From JAGHKQ01 sp041920565 (GTDB taxonomy: Bacteria; Bacillota; Bacilli; Bacillales; Bacillaceae_G): 64,000 nt of DNA. The notes under the pieces were generated by a model. That model saw nothing but the letters and a program-made list of their open reading frames with translations, did no database searches and had not been told where the DNA came from. Of the stretch, positions 27,489 to 36,965 are shown piece by piece (the first letter of the stretch is position 1; every line of letters begins with the position of its first letter). The position numbers and the translations under genes were made by a program. The DNA lies in NCBI GenBank assembly GCA_041920565.1, contig JBHGXS010000068.1, positions 1 through 64,000 on the forward strand. The letters are read 5' to 3'.

Positions 27489-27517
27489 AGTCTAAAAAAG
27501 AAAAATGGAATCGTCAA
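27489..27517 (-). promoter_or_regulatory. Candidate sigma-A promoter of valS
   Basis: TTGACG (27512-27517) and TAGACT (27489-27494) are separated by 17 bp on the minus strand, just upstream of the T-box leader. Confidence 0.55.
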
Positions 27518-27635
27518 TAAGGTTAGCCAAGTTTTTTATAATATATGCAGAAAAAAGGAAAAAAGTTCGGGATAGGCACCCAAATAAACATTTGGGCATA
27601 TATTGATAGCACTTACTGCAGGGAGGTACAACGAC

Positions 27636-27833
27636 ATGAAACGCTATCGTCGCCCGTACAATTTTTCCACCCCCCATTGGATGAGAAATATACAAACCAT
27701 CCTTCATGACTGCATTATTCCGCTTACGATTTTTCAGGCTATTCGCACTTTGCTTTTTCCAAACTTTCTTGATTTTGTTCTGTTGATTGTATTCATTTAT
27801 TTAACGGTTCGGTCACATTACAATTCTATGTAA
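27636..27833 (+). CDS. Small membrane protein of unknown function (65 aa)
   Basis: ATG at 27636 (MKRYRRPYNFSTPHWMRN) has GGGAGGT nine bases upstream, which is better than the upstream in-frame ATG at 27603. The basic N-terminal third is followed by one hydrophobic segment (FLDFVLLIVFIYLTV). It is on the plus strand, divergent from valS and convergent with ysxE, with a terminator 1 bp after its stop. I do not recognise the family. Strong start signals and terminator support a real gene. Confidence 0.72.
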   Translation: MKRYRRPYNFSTPHWMRNIQTILHDCIIPLTIFQAIRTLLFPNFLDFVLLIVFIYLTVRSHYNSM

Positions 27834-27868
27834 AAAAAAGTCTCTCCCACTACTGGGTAGAGACTTTA
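27834..27868. terminator. Bidirectional terminator between the 65-aa gene and ysxE
   Basis: AAAGTCTCT-CCCA...TGGG-TAGAGACTTT hairpin with A8 on one side and T-rich sequence on the other, shared by the two convergent genes. Confidence 0.85.
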
Positions 27869-28903
27869 TTGCTGACTTTGCTCAGTCTGGTATTCTGCCG
27901 ATTGCAGCTGTGTAATAAAATATTCCGTATTGCGGATGAGCCAATGAGAATGCTGAAGCTGTTTCGCATAGGAAAGCTCATTTCGTTCATCTCTAGAAGA
28001 TTCAGAGTTTACATAACGAATGACTTGATTAATGAACTTTTGCGGATAGGCCATATACCCAAGCATTAGCATTTTCTCTTCTTTTTGAAGGGGAAATGTT
28101 TTTTGATATTCCTGAAACCATTCATATCGGTCGTTTCGTGCAACAGGATAGGTTTGAAATGTACGGGTATAAAATGTGACGAGGTCTGTGATCGGCGAAG
28201 AAAAACTTGAGTTTTCCAAGCTGATGAAATATCCGTTGCGCTGATGATCAAACAAAAAATGATTGCTGGAAAGGTTGCCGTGAATAAGAGAAACTCGCGT
28301 TTTTTCTTTTTCTTTCATCGCTTCGTACCATTCTTCCATCTTCTTCGTTGCAAACTCATGTGCCCGCATCACATGGTGATGATGAGACACGTACTGCAGT
28401 TCGAATGGTGACATATACCACCGGCTTTCACATCTTGTTAAAAATTGTTCCAATCCGTTACGTTCTTCTTCCCACCGATTTGTAATAACCTCATAATGAT
28501 GTTTCACCATATCTTCATCGATTTTTTCTTCTCGCTGCGTTTTTTGATGCATAAGCGCTAACGTGCTGAACATTTTATGGTAGCGATCATTGTCTTCAGC
28601 AGATTGCTCTGTTTGTTCCAGCCACGGCATTAAATAATAACTGTTCTCTTCATCATACAGAATATGTCGGCCGTCTTGCGCATGGTAAATAGGAGCATAA
28701 TGAGTGAACCCTTTTTCCGTTAGAATCTGAATGTTTTGCATGAATGAACTGCGCATCATGCGGTTATAATTGAGTTTTTTTAATGCATAAGCCCCTTGAT
28801 TTGTATACACCTTAATGACATTTCCATGATCTTCAAAATAATCAGGCTTTAATCGGTACATTTGCAGAATTCCGTTGTATCTCTCCCTCACGGCTGTATC
28901 CAT
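27866..28903 (-). CDS. ysxE: YsxE, CotS-family spore coat protein (kinase-like fold)
   Basis: ATG at 28903 (MDTAVRERYNGILQMYRLKPDYFEDHGNVIKVYTN) follows AAAGGATAATGG. The 345-residue protein has the aminoglycoside phosphotransferase-like fold of CotS/YutH/YsxE: a GNVIKVYT-YALKKLNY N-lobe, SLIHGNLSSNHFLFD as catalytic-loop equivalent, and a later FISLENSSFSSPITDLVTFY. These proteins are coat components made late in the mother cell; catalysis is unproven. It is downstream of spoVID, and SpoVID is needed for YsxE deposition in B. subtilis. Confidence 0.9.
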   Translation of the reverse strand: MDTAVRERYNGILQMYRLKPDYFEDHGNVIKVYTNQGAYALKKLNYNRMMRSSFMQNIQILTEKGFTHYAPIYHAQDGRHILYDEENSYYLMPWLEQTEQSAEDNDRYHKMFSTLALMHQKTQREEKIDEDMVKHHYEVITNRWEEERNGLEQFLTRCESRWYMSPFELQYVSHHHHVMRAHEFATKKMEEWYEAMKEKEKTRVSLIHGNLSSNHFLFDHQRNGYFISLENSSFSSPITDLVTFYTRTFQTYPVARNDRYEWFQEYQKTFPLQKEEKMLMLGYMAYPQKFINQVIRYVNSESSRDERNELSYAKQLQHSHWLIRNTEYFITQLQSAEYQTEQSQQ

Positions 28904-29007
28904 ACCATTATCCTTTCTGAAAAAGAATAAAGTGAACCTTGTGCGATTCATTCCTGAAACAAAACAGGTGAGGAAGACAAAGCTTCACTCACACTGTATT
29001 TAAGCTG

Positions 29008-30219
29008 CTATTTTGATTTTGACTTCGGTATCGGAATATAGAGCGTTTGTCCTTCTGTTAAATAAAAATCGTCTAGTTGGTTCACTCGAGTAATTTGTTG
29101 AACGCTGGTTTCGTAACGTTCCGCAATCGATTCTACTGTATCGCCGTTTTGGACAAAGTAAATGCGCAGTTTTGTGAACTCCTCTTCTCTCTCTTTCGTA
29201 AACAGCTTTGTTAAATATAACGCATTTTCATCACGTGCAGAGTATTCAAACTCTTCTTCCTCTTCTTGAACTTCTTCTTGGCCTTCTTTTTCTACTAATT
29301 CCTTCGCACGGCCAAAGAGCTCCGCATGCGGAAAAACTCCTCCTTTGTTCTCTTCAGCAATTTGCGGAGTTTTCTCCGTCTCTTCTACTAATTCCTTCGC
29401 ACGGCCAAAGAGCTCCGCGTGCGGAAAAGCTTCTTCTTTGTTCTCTTCAGCAGTTTGTGAAGTTTTCTCCGTCTCTTCTGCTAATTCCTTTGTCCTGCTA
29501 AAGAGCTCTGCGTACGAAAAAGCTTCTTCTTTGTTCTCTTCAGCAATTTGAGGAATTTTCTCCGTCTCTTCTGCCAATTCCTTTGTCCTGCTAAAGAGCT
29601 CTACGTGCGGAAAAGCTCCTTCTTTGTTCTCTTCAGCAATTTGCGGAGTTTTCTCCGTCTCTTCTGCTGCAGGAGCTTTCCGAACTTCTAATTGAAACGG
29701 TTCAAATAATTCTTCTTCCTCTTCTTCAACAACTGGATAAAGCTCCTCTTGATCCTCTTCTTCGTATACCTCTTCTTGCTCGCGTTCTTGCCCACACAAT
29801 CCGGAAATTTCAATATCCGCTAAGAGCTGCAAGCATCCTCTTTCCGGCATTTCATAATCAAACGATTCAATTGTTACATATAAATTATTCACTTGCTTCA
29901 CACGTGCTTTCGGAATGGAAATCTCAAGCGGAAACGCATGGGAAAGTTCGTTCACACCATCTTCCCGTACATATACACTGTCCACTGTTCGCACAGGTGA
30001 AAGCTCGCGTAATGAAAAGGCGGCTTCTTCATCTTCTTGCGGGATATACTCACCGCTTAGCTGTAATTCTCCTCTAACAACCACTTCATAATCACGCTCA
30101 TGTATGACAATGTCCGGATCTAACGAAATGGAAAGCAATTCTGCCACTTCCTGTCCTTTTTGAAACCATACCGACTCTTTTAAAGAAAAACGTAAAGACG
30201 TTTGATTGTCCGCAGTCAC
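29008..30219 (-). CDS. spoVID: SpoVID, spore coat encasement protein
   Basis: SpoVID sits on the forespore surface and is needed for the coat to spread around the spore; it binds SpoIVA and SafA. GTG at 30219 (MTADNQTSLRFSLKESVWFQKGQEVAELLSISLDPDI) aligns with the known N-terminus and has GGGGGAC upstream. The N-terminal domain spans ~1-140, then an acidic region (EEEDQEELYPVVEEEEEE), four 31-residue repeats (186-309), another acidic stretch and a C-terminal LysM (YFVQNGDTVESIAERYETSVQQI, ~353-397). Confidence 0.94.
   Translation of the reverse strand: MTADNQTSLRFSLKESVWFQKGQEVAELLSISLDPDIVIHERDYEVVVRGELQLSGEYIPQEDEEAAFSLRELSPVRTVDSVYVREDGVNELSHAFPLEISIPKARVKQVNNLYVTIESFDYEMPERGCLQLLADIEISGLCGQEREQEEVYEEEDQEELYPVVEEEEEELFEPFQLEVRKAPAAEETEKTPQIAEENKEGAFPHVELFSRTKELAEETEKIPQIAEENKEEAFSYAELFSRTKELAEETEKTSQTAEENKEEAFPHAELFGRAKELVEETEKTPQIAEENKGGVFPHAELFGRAKELVEKEGQEEVQEEEEEFEYSARDENALYLTKLFTKEREEEFTKLRIYFVQNGDTVESIAERYETSVQQITRVNQLDDFYLTEGQTLYIPIPKSKSK
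29293..29664 (-). repeat. 93-bp tandem repeat in spoVID (four copies)
   Basis: Four consecutive 31-residue units occupy SpoVID residues 186-309, each of the form EETEKTPQIAEENK-(E/G)-x-AFPHAELF-(S/G)-R-(T/A)-KEL-(A/V). The copies differ by a few residues. The nucleotide unit is 93 bp without indels. Confidence 0.95.
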
Positions 30220-30264
30220 TCCATGAGTCCCCCTCTCAACGAACTTTTTTCATATGACATTACA

Positions 30265-30293
30265 GATTTATGTACAAAGGCGGGCTTTTATGA
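30265..30293 (-). promoter_or_regulatory. Candidate sigma-E promoter of spoVID
   Basis: On the minus strand TCATAAA (30287-30293) is 14 bp from CATAAATC (30265-30272), close to the sigma-E pattern KMATATT-N14-CATACAnT, and the -10 lies 46 bp from the spoVID start. spoVID is a sigma-E gene in B. subtilis. Confidence 0.5.
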
Positions 30294-30334
30294 ATAAAAA
30301 TTGCAAGAAACTCAACTGAGGACGCTCTCTCCAA

Positions 30335-30372
30335 TAAAAAAATCGTCCTTATGAAAAGGACGATTTTTTTTT
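30335..30372 (-). terminator. Terminator after hemL
   Basis: A 15-bp stem AAAAAATCGTCCTT / AAGGACGATTTTTT with T-rich tails follows the hemL stop by about 5 bp. It insulates the hem operon from spoVID. Confidence 0.88.
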
Positions 30373-30377
30373 CTTTA

Positions 30378-31664
30378 TTATTTTAACTTGGACATCGCAA
30401 TTTCTGCGGCCTGAATTGTTCTTTCGATATCTTCGCTGCTGTGTGCGGTAGATAAGAACAGTCCTTCAAACTGAGAAGGCGGCAAGAATACGCCCTGTTC
30501 AATCATTTCACGATAGTACGCAGCGAAATATTCTAAGTTTGAAGTTTTTGCTTTTTCGTAGTTTGTTACTTTTTCATTTGTGAAGAAGAAACCAATCATA
30601 GAGCCGGCACGGTTAATGCAATGTGGAATACCGTGCTTTTCCGCCGCTGCTTTCAATCCTTGCTCCAGACGCTCTGCTTTCTTTTCAAACTCTTTATAAG
30701 ACTCAGGTGTCAACTGCACTAATGTTTCATAACCTGCTGTCATCGCTAATGGGTTGCCGGATAGAGTACCCGCTTGATAAATAGGACCGCTTGGAGCAAT
30801 TTGCGCCATGATTTCCGCTTTACCGCCGTATGCTCCTACAGGCAGACCGCCGCCGATTACTTTTCCTAAGCATGTTAAGTCCGGTGTTACTCCAAAGTAG
30901 CCTTGTCCACAATTGTAACCGACACGGAATCCTGTCATAACCTCATCAAAAATGAGAAGCGCGCCGTATTGTGTTGTAATTTCACGCAAGCCTTCTAAAA
31001 AGCCCGGAAGCGGAGGAACAACGCCCATATTGCCTGCTACAGGCTCAACGATAACAGCCGCAATGTCTTCTCCGTATTGCTCAAACGCTATTTTTAAGCT
31101 CTCTAAGTCATTGTACGGAACCGTAATCGTATTTTGGGCTACTCCTTCCGGAACACCAGGACTGTCCGGCAATCCAAGTGTAGCTACTCCAGATCCGGCT
31201 TTGATTAGAAGGGAGTCACCATGACCATGATAGCAGCCTTCAAATTTCACAATTTTGTTGCGGCCTGTATAACCGCGGGCTAAACGCAAGGCACTCATCG
31301 TCGCCTCTGTGCCGGAGCTTACCATACGGACAATCTCGATGGATGGTACACGTTCAATCACAAGCTTAGCCAATTCGTTCTCAATTTCTGTAGGTGCACC
31401 AAAGCTTGTTCCTTTTTCGGCTACTTTTTTTATGGCTTCTACTACTCTGTCATTCGCGTGACCATGAATAAGCGGTCCCCAAGACAATACGTAGTCGATA
31501 TATTCATTTCCGTCGATGTCATAAATTTTAGAGCCTTTGCCGCGGTCCATAAACAACGGATTCATGCCGACTGATTTGAACGCGCGAACAGGACTGTTTA
31601 CACCGCCCGGCATTAATTGTTTTGCTTCTTCAAATGCCGCAATAGATTTTTCAAAGCTTTTCAT
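30378..31664 (-). CDS. hemL: Glutamate-1-semialdehyde 2,1-aminomutase HemL
   Basis: HemL converts glutamate 1-semialdehyde to 5-aminolevulinate with PLP. The 428 residues show GGVNSPVRAF, VSSGTEATMSALRLARGYTGR, the FDEVMTGFRVG loop, and the PLP lysine in TCLGKVIGGGLPVGAYGG. ATG at 31664 overlaps the hemB stop region (TAAATG). It is the last gene of hemAXCDBL. Confidence 0.97.
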   Translation of the reverse strand: MKSFEKSIAAFEEAKQLMPGGVNSPVRAFKSVGMNPLFMDRGKGSKIYDIDGNEYIDYVLSWGPLIHGHANDRVVEAIKKVAEKGTSFGAPTEIENELAKLVIERVPSIEIVRMVSSGTEATMSALRLARGYTGRNKIVKFEGCYHGHGDSLLIKAGSGVATLGLPDSPGVPEGVAQNTITVPYNDLESLKIAFEQYGEDIAAVIVEPVAGNMGVVPPLPGFLEGLREITTQYGALLIFDEVMTGFRVGYNCGQGYFGVTPDLTCLGKVIGGGLPVGAYGGKAEIMAQIAPSGPIYQAGTLSGNPLAMTAGYETLVQLTPESYKEFEKKAERLEQGLKAAAEKHGIPHCINRAGSMIGFFFTNEKVTNYEKAKTSNLEYFAAYYREMIEQGVFLPPSQFEGLFLSTAHSSEDIERTIQAAEIAMSKLK

Positions 31665-32654
31665 TTAACGGTTGCTCCCTTCATCTAACCATCTAGCCGC
31701 ATCTTTAGCATGATACGTAAGAATAAGGTCTGCGCCCGCACGCTTCATGCTGATCAGCTTTTCAAGCACAACTTCTTTTTCATTGATCCACCCGTTCTGT
31801 GCCGCGGCTTTTACCATCGCATATTCACCGCTTACGTTGTACGCAACAACTGGTACATTAAAGTTATTTTTCACATCGCGGATGATATCCAAATAGGAAA
31901 GCGCCGGTTTTACCATTAAAAAGTCTGCGCCTTCCATAATGTCAGACTCCGCTTCACGCATTGCTTCTAAACGATTTGCCGGATCCATTTGATATGTTTT
32001 GCGGTCGCCGAACTTTGGAGAGCTGTGTGCTGCATCGCGGAACGGACCGTAGAATGCAGAAGCGTATTTTACTGCATAAGACATAATCGGAACGTGTTCG
32101 TAGCCCGCTTCATCCAAGCCGTGGCGAATGGCTGCCACAAATCCGTCCATCATATTGGAAGGAGCAATAATGTCTGCGCCTGCTTTCGCTTGGCTTACTG
32201 CTGTTTTTGCAAGCAGCTCCAAAGTTTCGTCGTTTAATACATTTCCTTCTTCTACAATGCCGCAATGACCGTGGCTTGTAAATTGACATAAGCATGTATC
32301 AGCAATGACAACGAGCTCAGGAAATGCTTCTTTTAATTGAGCAATCGCTTTTTGTACAATGCCGTGATCACAATATGCAGAGGAACCGACCTCATCTTTT
32401 TCATGAGGCACGCCAAATACGATAACGGATTTAATACCAAGGTCTACCGCTTCTTGTATGTCTTCATTCAATAAGTCTAATGAAAGCTGATATACACCCG
32501 GCATAGAAGGAATTGGATTGCGTTTGTTTTCTCCTTCTACTACGAAGAAAGGATAAATCAAATCTTCTTTATGTAAATGTGTTTCACGAACAAGCGCCCG
32601 CATGTTTGCAGATTGTCGTAAACGACGATGACGTTGGAACTCTAAATGTTTCAT
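31665..32654 (-). CDS. hemB: Porphobilinogen synthase (delta-aminolevulinate dehydratase) HemB
   Basis: HemB joins two 5-aminolevulinates into porphobilinogen. The 329-residue protein has the zinc cysteines in DTCLCQFTSHGHCG, and the two active-site lysines in SYAVKYASAFYGPFRDA and FLMVKPALSYLD. The ribosome site is GGAGATGGAG. Confidence 0.98.
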   Translation of the reverse strand: MKHLEFQRHRRLRQSANMRALVRETHLHKEDLIYPFFVVEGENKRNPIPSMPGVYQLSLDLLNEDIQEAVDLGIKSVIVFGVPHEKDEVGSSAYCDHGIVQKAIAQLKEAFPELVVIADTCLCQFTSHGHCGIVEEGNVLNDETLELLAKTAVSQAKAGADIIAPSNMMDGFVAAIRHGLDEAGYEHVPIMSYAVKYASAFYGPFRDAAHSSPKFGDRKTYQMDPANRLEAMREAESDIMEGADFLMVKPALSYLDIIRDVKNNFNVPVVAYNVSGEYAMVKAAAQNGWINEKEVVLEKLISMKRAGADLILTYHAKDAARWLDEGSNR

Positions 32655-32698
32655 AACTCTCCATCTCCAATACTGTTAATTTTTCACTATAACAATTC

Positions 32699-33487
32699 TT
32701 AGTATGAAGCTTCACTTCTATAATATTCTGAAATACAAGAAAGCAGCCCATCCATTGTATACTCCTCTGGAATGATATCCGGATGCAAATCATATTTCTG
32801 TGCCTCTTTTGCTGTTATAGGGCCGATACATGCAATTTTACAACGAGTAGTCCATTTTTTCCATTCTGTGCCCTTGACCATCTCTGCGAAAGCATGAACA
32901 GTAGAAGGACTCGTGAACGTAATTACATCCGGTATTCCTTGTGACAGCACAGAAAGCAGCTGGTCCTTAGCTGCTTCATTTTGCTTTGTTTCATATATGA
33001 CTAAATCGTCTACTGTAATCCCTTTCGCCCGAAGCGTTTTAGAAATGACATCACGTGCTAAGTTCCCTTTCGGAAATAACACTCGAGCACCATGCTTGAG
33101 CAGCGATTGAATTTCCTTGCTAAACGTTTCTGCCACAAATTTCGAAGGAGTAAACACTGCCTCATGCCCGTATTCTTGCAACGCTTGCTTCGTTTTTGTT
33201 CCGACTGCAGCAATACAAATGTCTTTCTGCAAAGAGATATTATCTTTTCTCAAGCGCTTAAAGAAATGCTGAACTGCATTTTTGCTCGTAAAAAAAAGCC
33301 AGTCGTATTCATGGATTTGTTTTATATGGGATTGTATTTCAGCATCGTTGGCAGAAGGAACGATACAAAGGAGAGGAATTTCAACGGGAATCGCACCGTA
33401 TTTCCGAATCTTTTCCTTTGTTTCCTTCGCTTGTTCCGCCGCTCTCGTAACAAGAATGGTTTTATTTTGGAGAGAGGAGTCACCCAT
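32699..33487 (-). CDS. hemD: Uroporphyrinogen-III synthase HemD
   Basis: HemD inverts ring D and closes the tetrapyrrole. The 262-residue protein has the two-domain fold with weak overall conservation. Visible blocks are LVTRAAEQAKE (N-terminus), DWLFFTSKNAVQHFF, and DVITFTSPSTVHAF with ACIGPITAKEAQKYDL. Its start overlaps hemC by 8 bp, indicating coupled translation. Confidence 0.94.
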   Translation of the reverse strand: MGDSSLQNKTILVTRAAEQAKETKEKIRKYGAIPVEIPLLCIVPSANDAEIQSHIKQIHEYDWLFFTSKNAVQHFFKRLRKDNISLQKDICIAAVGTKTKQALQEYGHEAVFTPSKFVAETFSKEIQSLLKHGARVLFPKGNLARDVISKTLRAKGITVDDLVIYETKQNEAAKDQLLSVLSQGIPDVITFTSPSTVHAFAEMVKGTEWKKWTTRCKIACIGPITAKEAQKYDLHPDIIPEEYTMDGLLSCISEYYRSEASY

Positions 33488-34418
33488 TTAACCCCTGCTC
33501 CTCTTTCACCTGGTCAATCAATTGCTTGGCACCGCGTTCCATCAGCTTGGCTGCCGCTTCTTCTCCTACTGTTTGCGGATCTTGTCCTGTTACAGTTTCT
33601 TTTAATAAGATGGAACCGTCTTTCGAACCGACAAGAGCCGTCAATACAATTTCATCATTTTCGTTTAACGTTGCATATCCCGCAATTGGAACCTGGCAGC
33701 CGCCTTCCAACTTATGAAGGAAAACCCGTTCTGCCTCTACAGTTCGTTCCGTCACTTTGTCATTAAGCAGCTGCAGCGCTTTAAGAATTTCTGTATCATC
33801 AGCGCGGCACTCGATGGCCAAAGCCCCTTGCCCCACTGCAGGCACACAAGTTTCAGGCTCTACATAGCTTGTAATGACGTCGTCAGCCCATCCCATGCGT
33901 TTCAAGCCAGCAGCCGCTAAAACGATGGCATCGTATTCACCTTCGTTTAATTTGTTTAAACGAGTGTCAATATTACCGCGAATCCATTTAATTTCCAAAT
34001 CCGGACGAGCCGCTAACAATTGCGAACTGCGGCGAAGACTGCTCGTTCCGACAACGGAGCCTTCCGGAAGCTGCTCAAAAGGTACATGATCTCGAGAGAT
34101 AACGACATCACGCGGATCCACACGCTTTGGCACACAGCCGATTGTCAATCCTTCTGGTAAAACCGCCGGCATATCCTTCATGCTGTGCACAGCAATATCA
34201 ATTTCTTTGTTTAACATAGCTTGCTCAATTTCTTTTACAAACAAGCCTTTCCCTCCGACCTTTGAAAGCGTCACGTCTAAAATGACGTCTCCCTTGGTCA
34301 CGATCTCCTTAATTTCAAATTCATACGGAAGACCTAATCGTTTTAATTGGTCAATAACCCAGTTCGTTTGTGTTAATGCTAATTTACTTTTTCTGGAACC
34401 CACAATAATTTTGCGCAT
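33480..34418 (-). CDS. hemC: Porphobilinogen deaminase HemC
   Basis: HemC polymerises four porphobilinogens to hydroxymethylbilane on a covalently attached dipyrromethane cofactor, which binds C241 (KLEGGCQVPIAGYA). SRKSKLALTQT, HSMKDMP, GTSSLRR and RGNIDTRL are also present. Length 312 is normal. Confidence 0.98.
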   Translation of the reverse strand: MRKIIVGSRKSKLALTQTNWVIDQLKRLGLPYEFEIKEIVTKGDVILDVTLSKVGGKGLFVKEIEQAMLNKEIDIAVHSMKDMPAVLPEGLTIGCVPKRVDPRDVVISRDHVPFEQLPEGSVVGTSSLRRSSQLLAARPDLEIKWIRGNIDTRLNKLNEGEYDAIVLAAAGLKRMGWADDVITSYVEPETCVPAVGQGALAIECRADDTEILKALQLLNDKVTERTVEAERVFLHKLEGGCQVPIAGYATLNENDEIVLTALVGSKDGSILLKETVTGQDPQTVGEEAAAKLMERGAKQLIDQVKEEQGLNG

Positions 34419-34431
34419 GTCTATCTCTCCC

Positions 34432-35259
34432 TTAGAAATTCCAAAGATGAAACGAAGATAAGCTGCTCAGCAAGAAAATATTAATGAGCATAACAAGAAA
34501 TGCTCCAACATTCCAATACGCTAAGTTTTTTCCTTGCAGCCTTTCGGAAATTCGTACATATAGTCCGATTGTATATACGAACAATACGATAAATGACCCT
34601 ATTACTTTCGGGTCATACCAATGAAAATTATCAAGCTTTGCATACGCCCAAATGCAGCCGAGCAAAATCGCAAGCATAAAGAATGGAACAGCAAACACGT
34701 TTGTAAAGTATGACATTTCATCCAGCTTCGTCAAATCTCCTAACCTTCGCAGTCTGGCATTCCATTTTTTTTGCTTTAACAGCCTGTATTGCAATAAGTA
34801 CATAATAGAAAAAATAAAAGAAACGGTAAACGCCGCATAGGAAATGAGCGCCATCCCGACATGGACGTACACAAGTTCAGACACTAGCCGGTTTGCCAAT
34901 ACCGGCGGAGTCCGTCCAAATGGAGTAAAGATGGAAAATGCGCTTACACCAAACGCAACGACATTTGTAAAAAAAACGAGAAAATCAACGCGCAGAGCCC
35001 GATTCATAATGAGCGAAAGAGTAAGTAAAAGCCAAACGTAAAAATAGACTCCTGAAAGCATTGTTAAAACAGGATTTGCATCTGCTTCTGTAAAACGAAT
35101 CGATATAAAAATCGTATGAAGCATCCATACAATGGAAAGTAACCAAAAGGCGATACGATTAGCCTTTTGGTTACTTTGCAAGAAGTCTATAAAATATAAG
35201 CTTACGCTGAATGCATACAAAATAATGGCTAAATGATAAATAAAGCTGTTTTGAAGCAT
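34432..35259 (-). CDS. hemX: HemX, CcsA/ResC-like membrane protein affecting HemA level
   Basis: The 275-residue protein has about eight membrane segments and the cytochrome c assembly (CcsA) family pattern, including VYVHVGMALISYAAFTVSFIFSIMYLLQYR. In B. subtilis HemX lowers the amount of glutamyl-tRNA reductase. It sits between hemA and hemC. Confidence 0.92.
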   Translation of the reverse strand: MLQNSFIYHLAIILYAFSVSLYFIDFLQSNQKANRIAFWLLSIVWMLHTIFISIRFTEADANPVLTMLSGVYFYVWLLLTLSLIMNRALRVDFLVFFTNVVAFGVSAFSIFTPFGRTPPVLANRLVSELVYVHVGMALISYAAFTVSFIFSIMYLLQYRLLKQKKWNARLRRLGDLTKLDEMSYFTNVFAVPFFMLAILLGCIWAYAKLDNFHWYDPKVIGSFIVLFVYTIGLYVRISERLQGKNLAYWNVGAFLVMLINIFLLSSLSSFHLWNF

Positions 35260-35274
35260 TTCGTCCTCTTTTAG

Positions 35275-36618
35275 CTACGCATTCTGAGCAGAGACAACCC
35301 AAATGTTTTCCTGCTCTTCTAATTGAGACGATCTGTTCATTGCTTCCTGAACAGAAGCTTCAATGTTGAAAATCTTCATAAACAGCTTTAGCTGTTCTTC
35401 TGCATTCGGTTCAGCTGCAAGCTCTTTTGCTACTAAAATCGGATCCTTTAACAGCTGATTGATGATGCTCTTTGTATGCTTGCTGATGACTTTTCGTTCA
35501 CGTTCCGTTAAATCAGGAATTTTACGTTCAATGCTTTGCATCGTTTCGCTTTGAATGGCAAGCGCTTTGTCTCGTAAAGCGGAAATAACCGGAACCACGC
35601 CTAACGTATTCATCCAAGCTTTGAAAATCACAATTTCCTCTTCAATCATAATTTCAATTTTCTCAGCTTCCTTCATGCGCTCTTCCAGATTTGCTTCCAC
35701 AATTCCTTGCAGATCATCAATATCATAGAGGAAGATGCTTTCCAGCTCGCTGATTTTCGGATCTAAATCGCGCGGAACTGCGATATCTACCAAGAACATC
35801 GGGCGGCCGCGGCGCATTTTTTCTACCTTTGCCATCATGTCTTTAGTGATAACATAGTCTGCTGCGCCCGTAGAGCTGATTAAAATATCGGCATCCAACA
35901 ATGCACATTGCAGCTCGCTCATTTTCTTCGCTTGCCCTGCATATTTTTGCGCCATAACTTCCGCTTTTTCAAACGTACGGTTAATTACGGTCACCTTGCC
36001 GACACCGCTTCCATATAGGTTTTGCAGTGCAAGCTCGCCCATTTTGCCGGCCCCTAAAATCAGCACATGACAATTGTTCAATTTGCCGAAGATTTTTTTG
36101 GCAAGTTCTACTGCTGCGTAGCTTACAGATACAGCATTCCCTCCGATTGTCGTTTCGGAATGCGCTCTTTTTGCCGTCGTAACGGCTTGCTTAAACAGCT
36201 CATTAAAAATCGTTCCAACAGTTTTCGCTTGCTGTGCTTGCAAGAAACTGGAACGAATTTGTCCTAAAATTTGAGTTTCTCCGATAATCATAGAATCTAA
36301 ACCGCACGTCACGCGGAATAAATGATCGATCGCTCCATCGTTCTCATAGATGGATAAGTAAGGAGAAATGTGTTCGATTTCTAAATCAAACCAATCCGCA
36401 AGAAACTTCTTTATATAATATCGTCCCGTGTGCAATTGATCTACAACCGCATAAATCTCTGTTCGGTTGCATGTGGAAACGATGACATTTTCTAAAATGC
36501 TTTTTTGCTTCTTCAATTGCAGCATCGCCCGTTCTAATTCTGTTGCCGGAAACGTTAGTTTTTCACGTATTTCAACAGGGGCTGTTCGATAATTTACACC
36601 AACAACAACAATATGCAC
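35275..36618 (-). CDS. hemA: Glutamyl-tRNA reductase HemA
   Basis: HemA reduces glutamyl-tRNA to glutamate semialdehyde, the first committed step of heme synthesis. GTG at 36618 (MHIVVVGVNYRTAPVEIREKL) is chosen: it matches the known N-terminus and has AAGGGGGGGG upstream; a GTG seven codons earlier lies in that ribosome site. The 447 residues include the nucleophilic cysteine in VSTCNRTEIY, GETQILGQIRSSF, an NADPH fold (LILGAGKMGELAL) and the C-terminal dimerisation helix. Confidence 0.96.
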   Translation of the reverse strand: MHIVVVGVNYRTAPVEIREKLTFPATELERAMLQLKKQKSILENVIVSTCNRTEIYAVVDQLHTGRYYIKKFLADWFDLEIEHISPYLSIYENDGAIDHLFRVTCGLDSMIIGETQILGQIRSSFLQAQQAKTVGTIFNELFKQAVTTAKRAHSETTIGGNAVSVSYAAVELAKKIFGKLNNCHVLILGAGKMGELALQNLYGSGVGKVTVINRTFEKAEVMAQKYAGQAKKMSELQCALLDADILISSTGAADYVITKDMMAKVEKMRRGRPMFLVDIAVPRDLDPKISELESIFLYDIDDLQGIVEANLEERMKEAEKIEIMIEEEIVIFKAWMNTLGVVPVISALRDKALAIQSETMQSIERKIPDLTERERKVISKHTKSIINQLLKDPILVAKELAAEPNAEEQLKLFMKIFNIEASVQEAMNRSSQLEEQENIWVVSAQNA

Positions 36619-36965
36619 TATGCGTGCCCCCCCCTTCACCAGTTGGTCCCCATCTTAATCTTTATAATAATACAACTTTCCCCTCTTAAATCTGACAAAT
36701 GTGTGAACATACATAAATTGAAGCTTCTGTCAGCTCTTACACTGACGCGAGCTGGACTAACTAAGTTCTAATATCAATTCACTTTTTTCTTGCAAAAGTG
36801 AGCAATTTTACCGACAATTAGAACTGAAATAATTGTGCTATATTAACTGTATCATATATTTCCTATGAATAAAATTTTTTTGAAATACGATACATCCCAA
36901 TATGTACGTTATCAAAAAAAGAATGGTGAATCAAGCAAAGGAAAAACTTTAAGAGGTTGACACAA
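36619..36965. promoter_or_regulatory. Divergent intergenic region upstream of hemA with a long imperfect hairpin
   Basis: This 347-bp gap has no gene. Near hemA, TTATAATAATACAAC (36661-36675) matches 10 of 14 positions of the PerR box; PerR controls hemA in B. subtilis, so the site is a weak candidate. Further out, AGTTCTAAT (36764-36772) and ATTAGAACT (36817-36825) enclose a second inverted repeat, TCACTTTT (36779-36786) with AAAAGTGA (36794-36801), forming a nested hairpin of about 60 bases. Confidence 0.4.
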
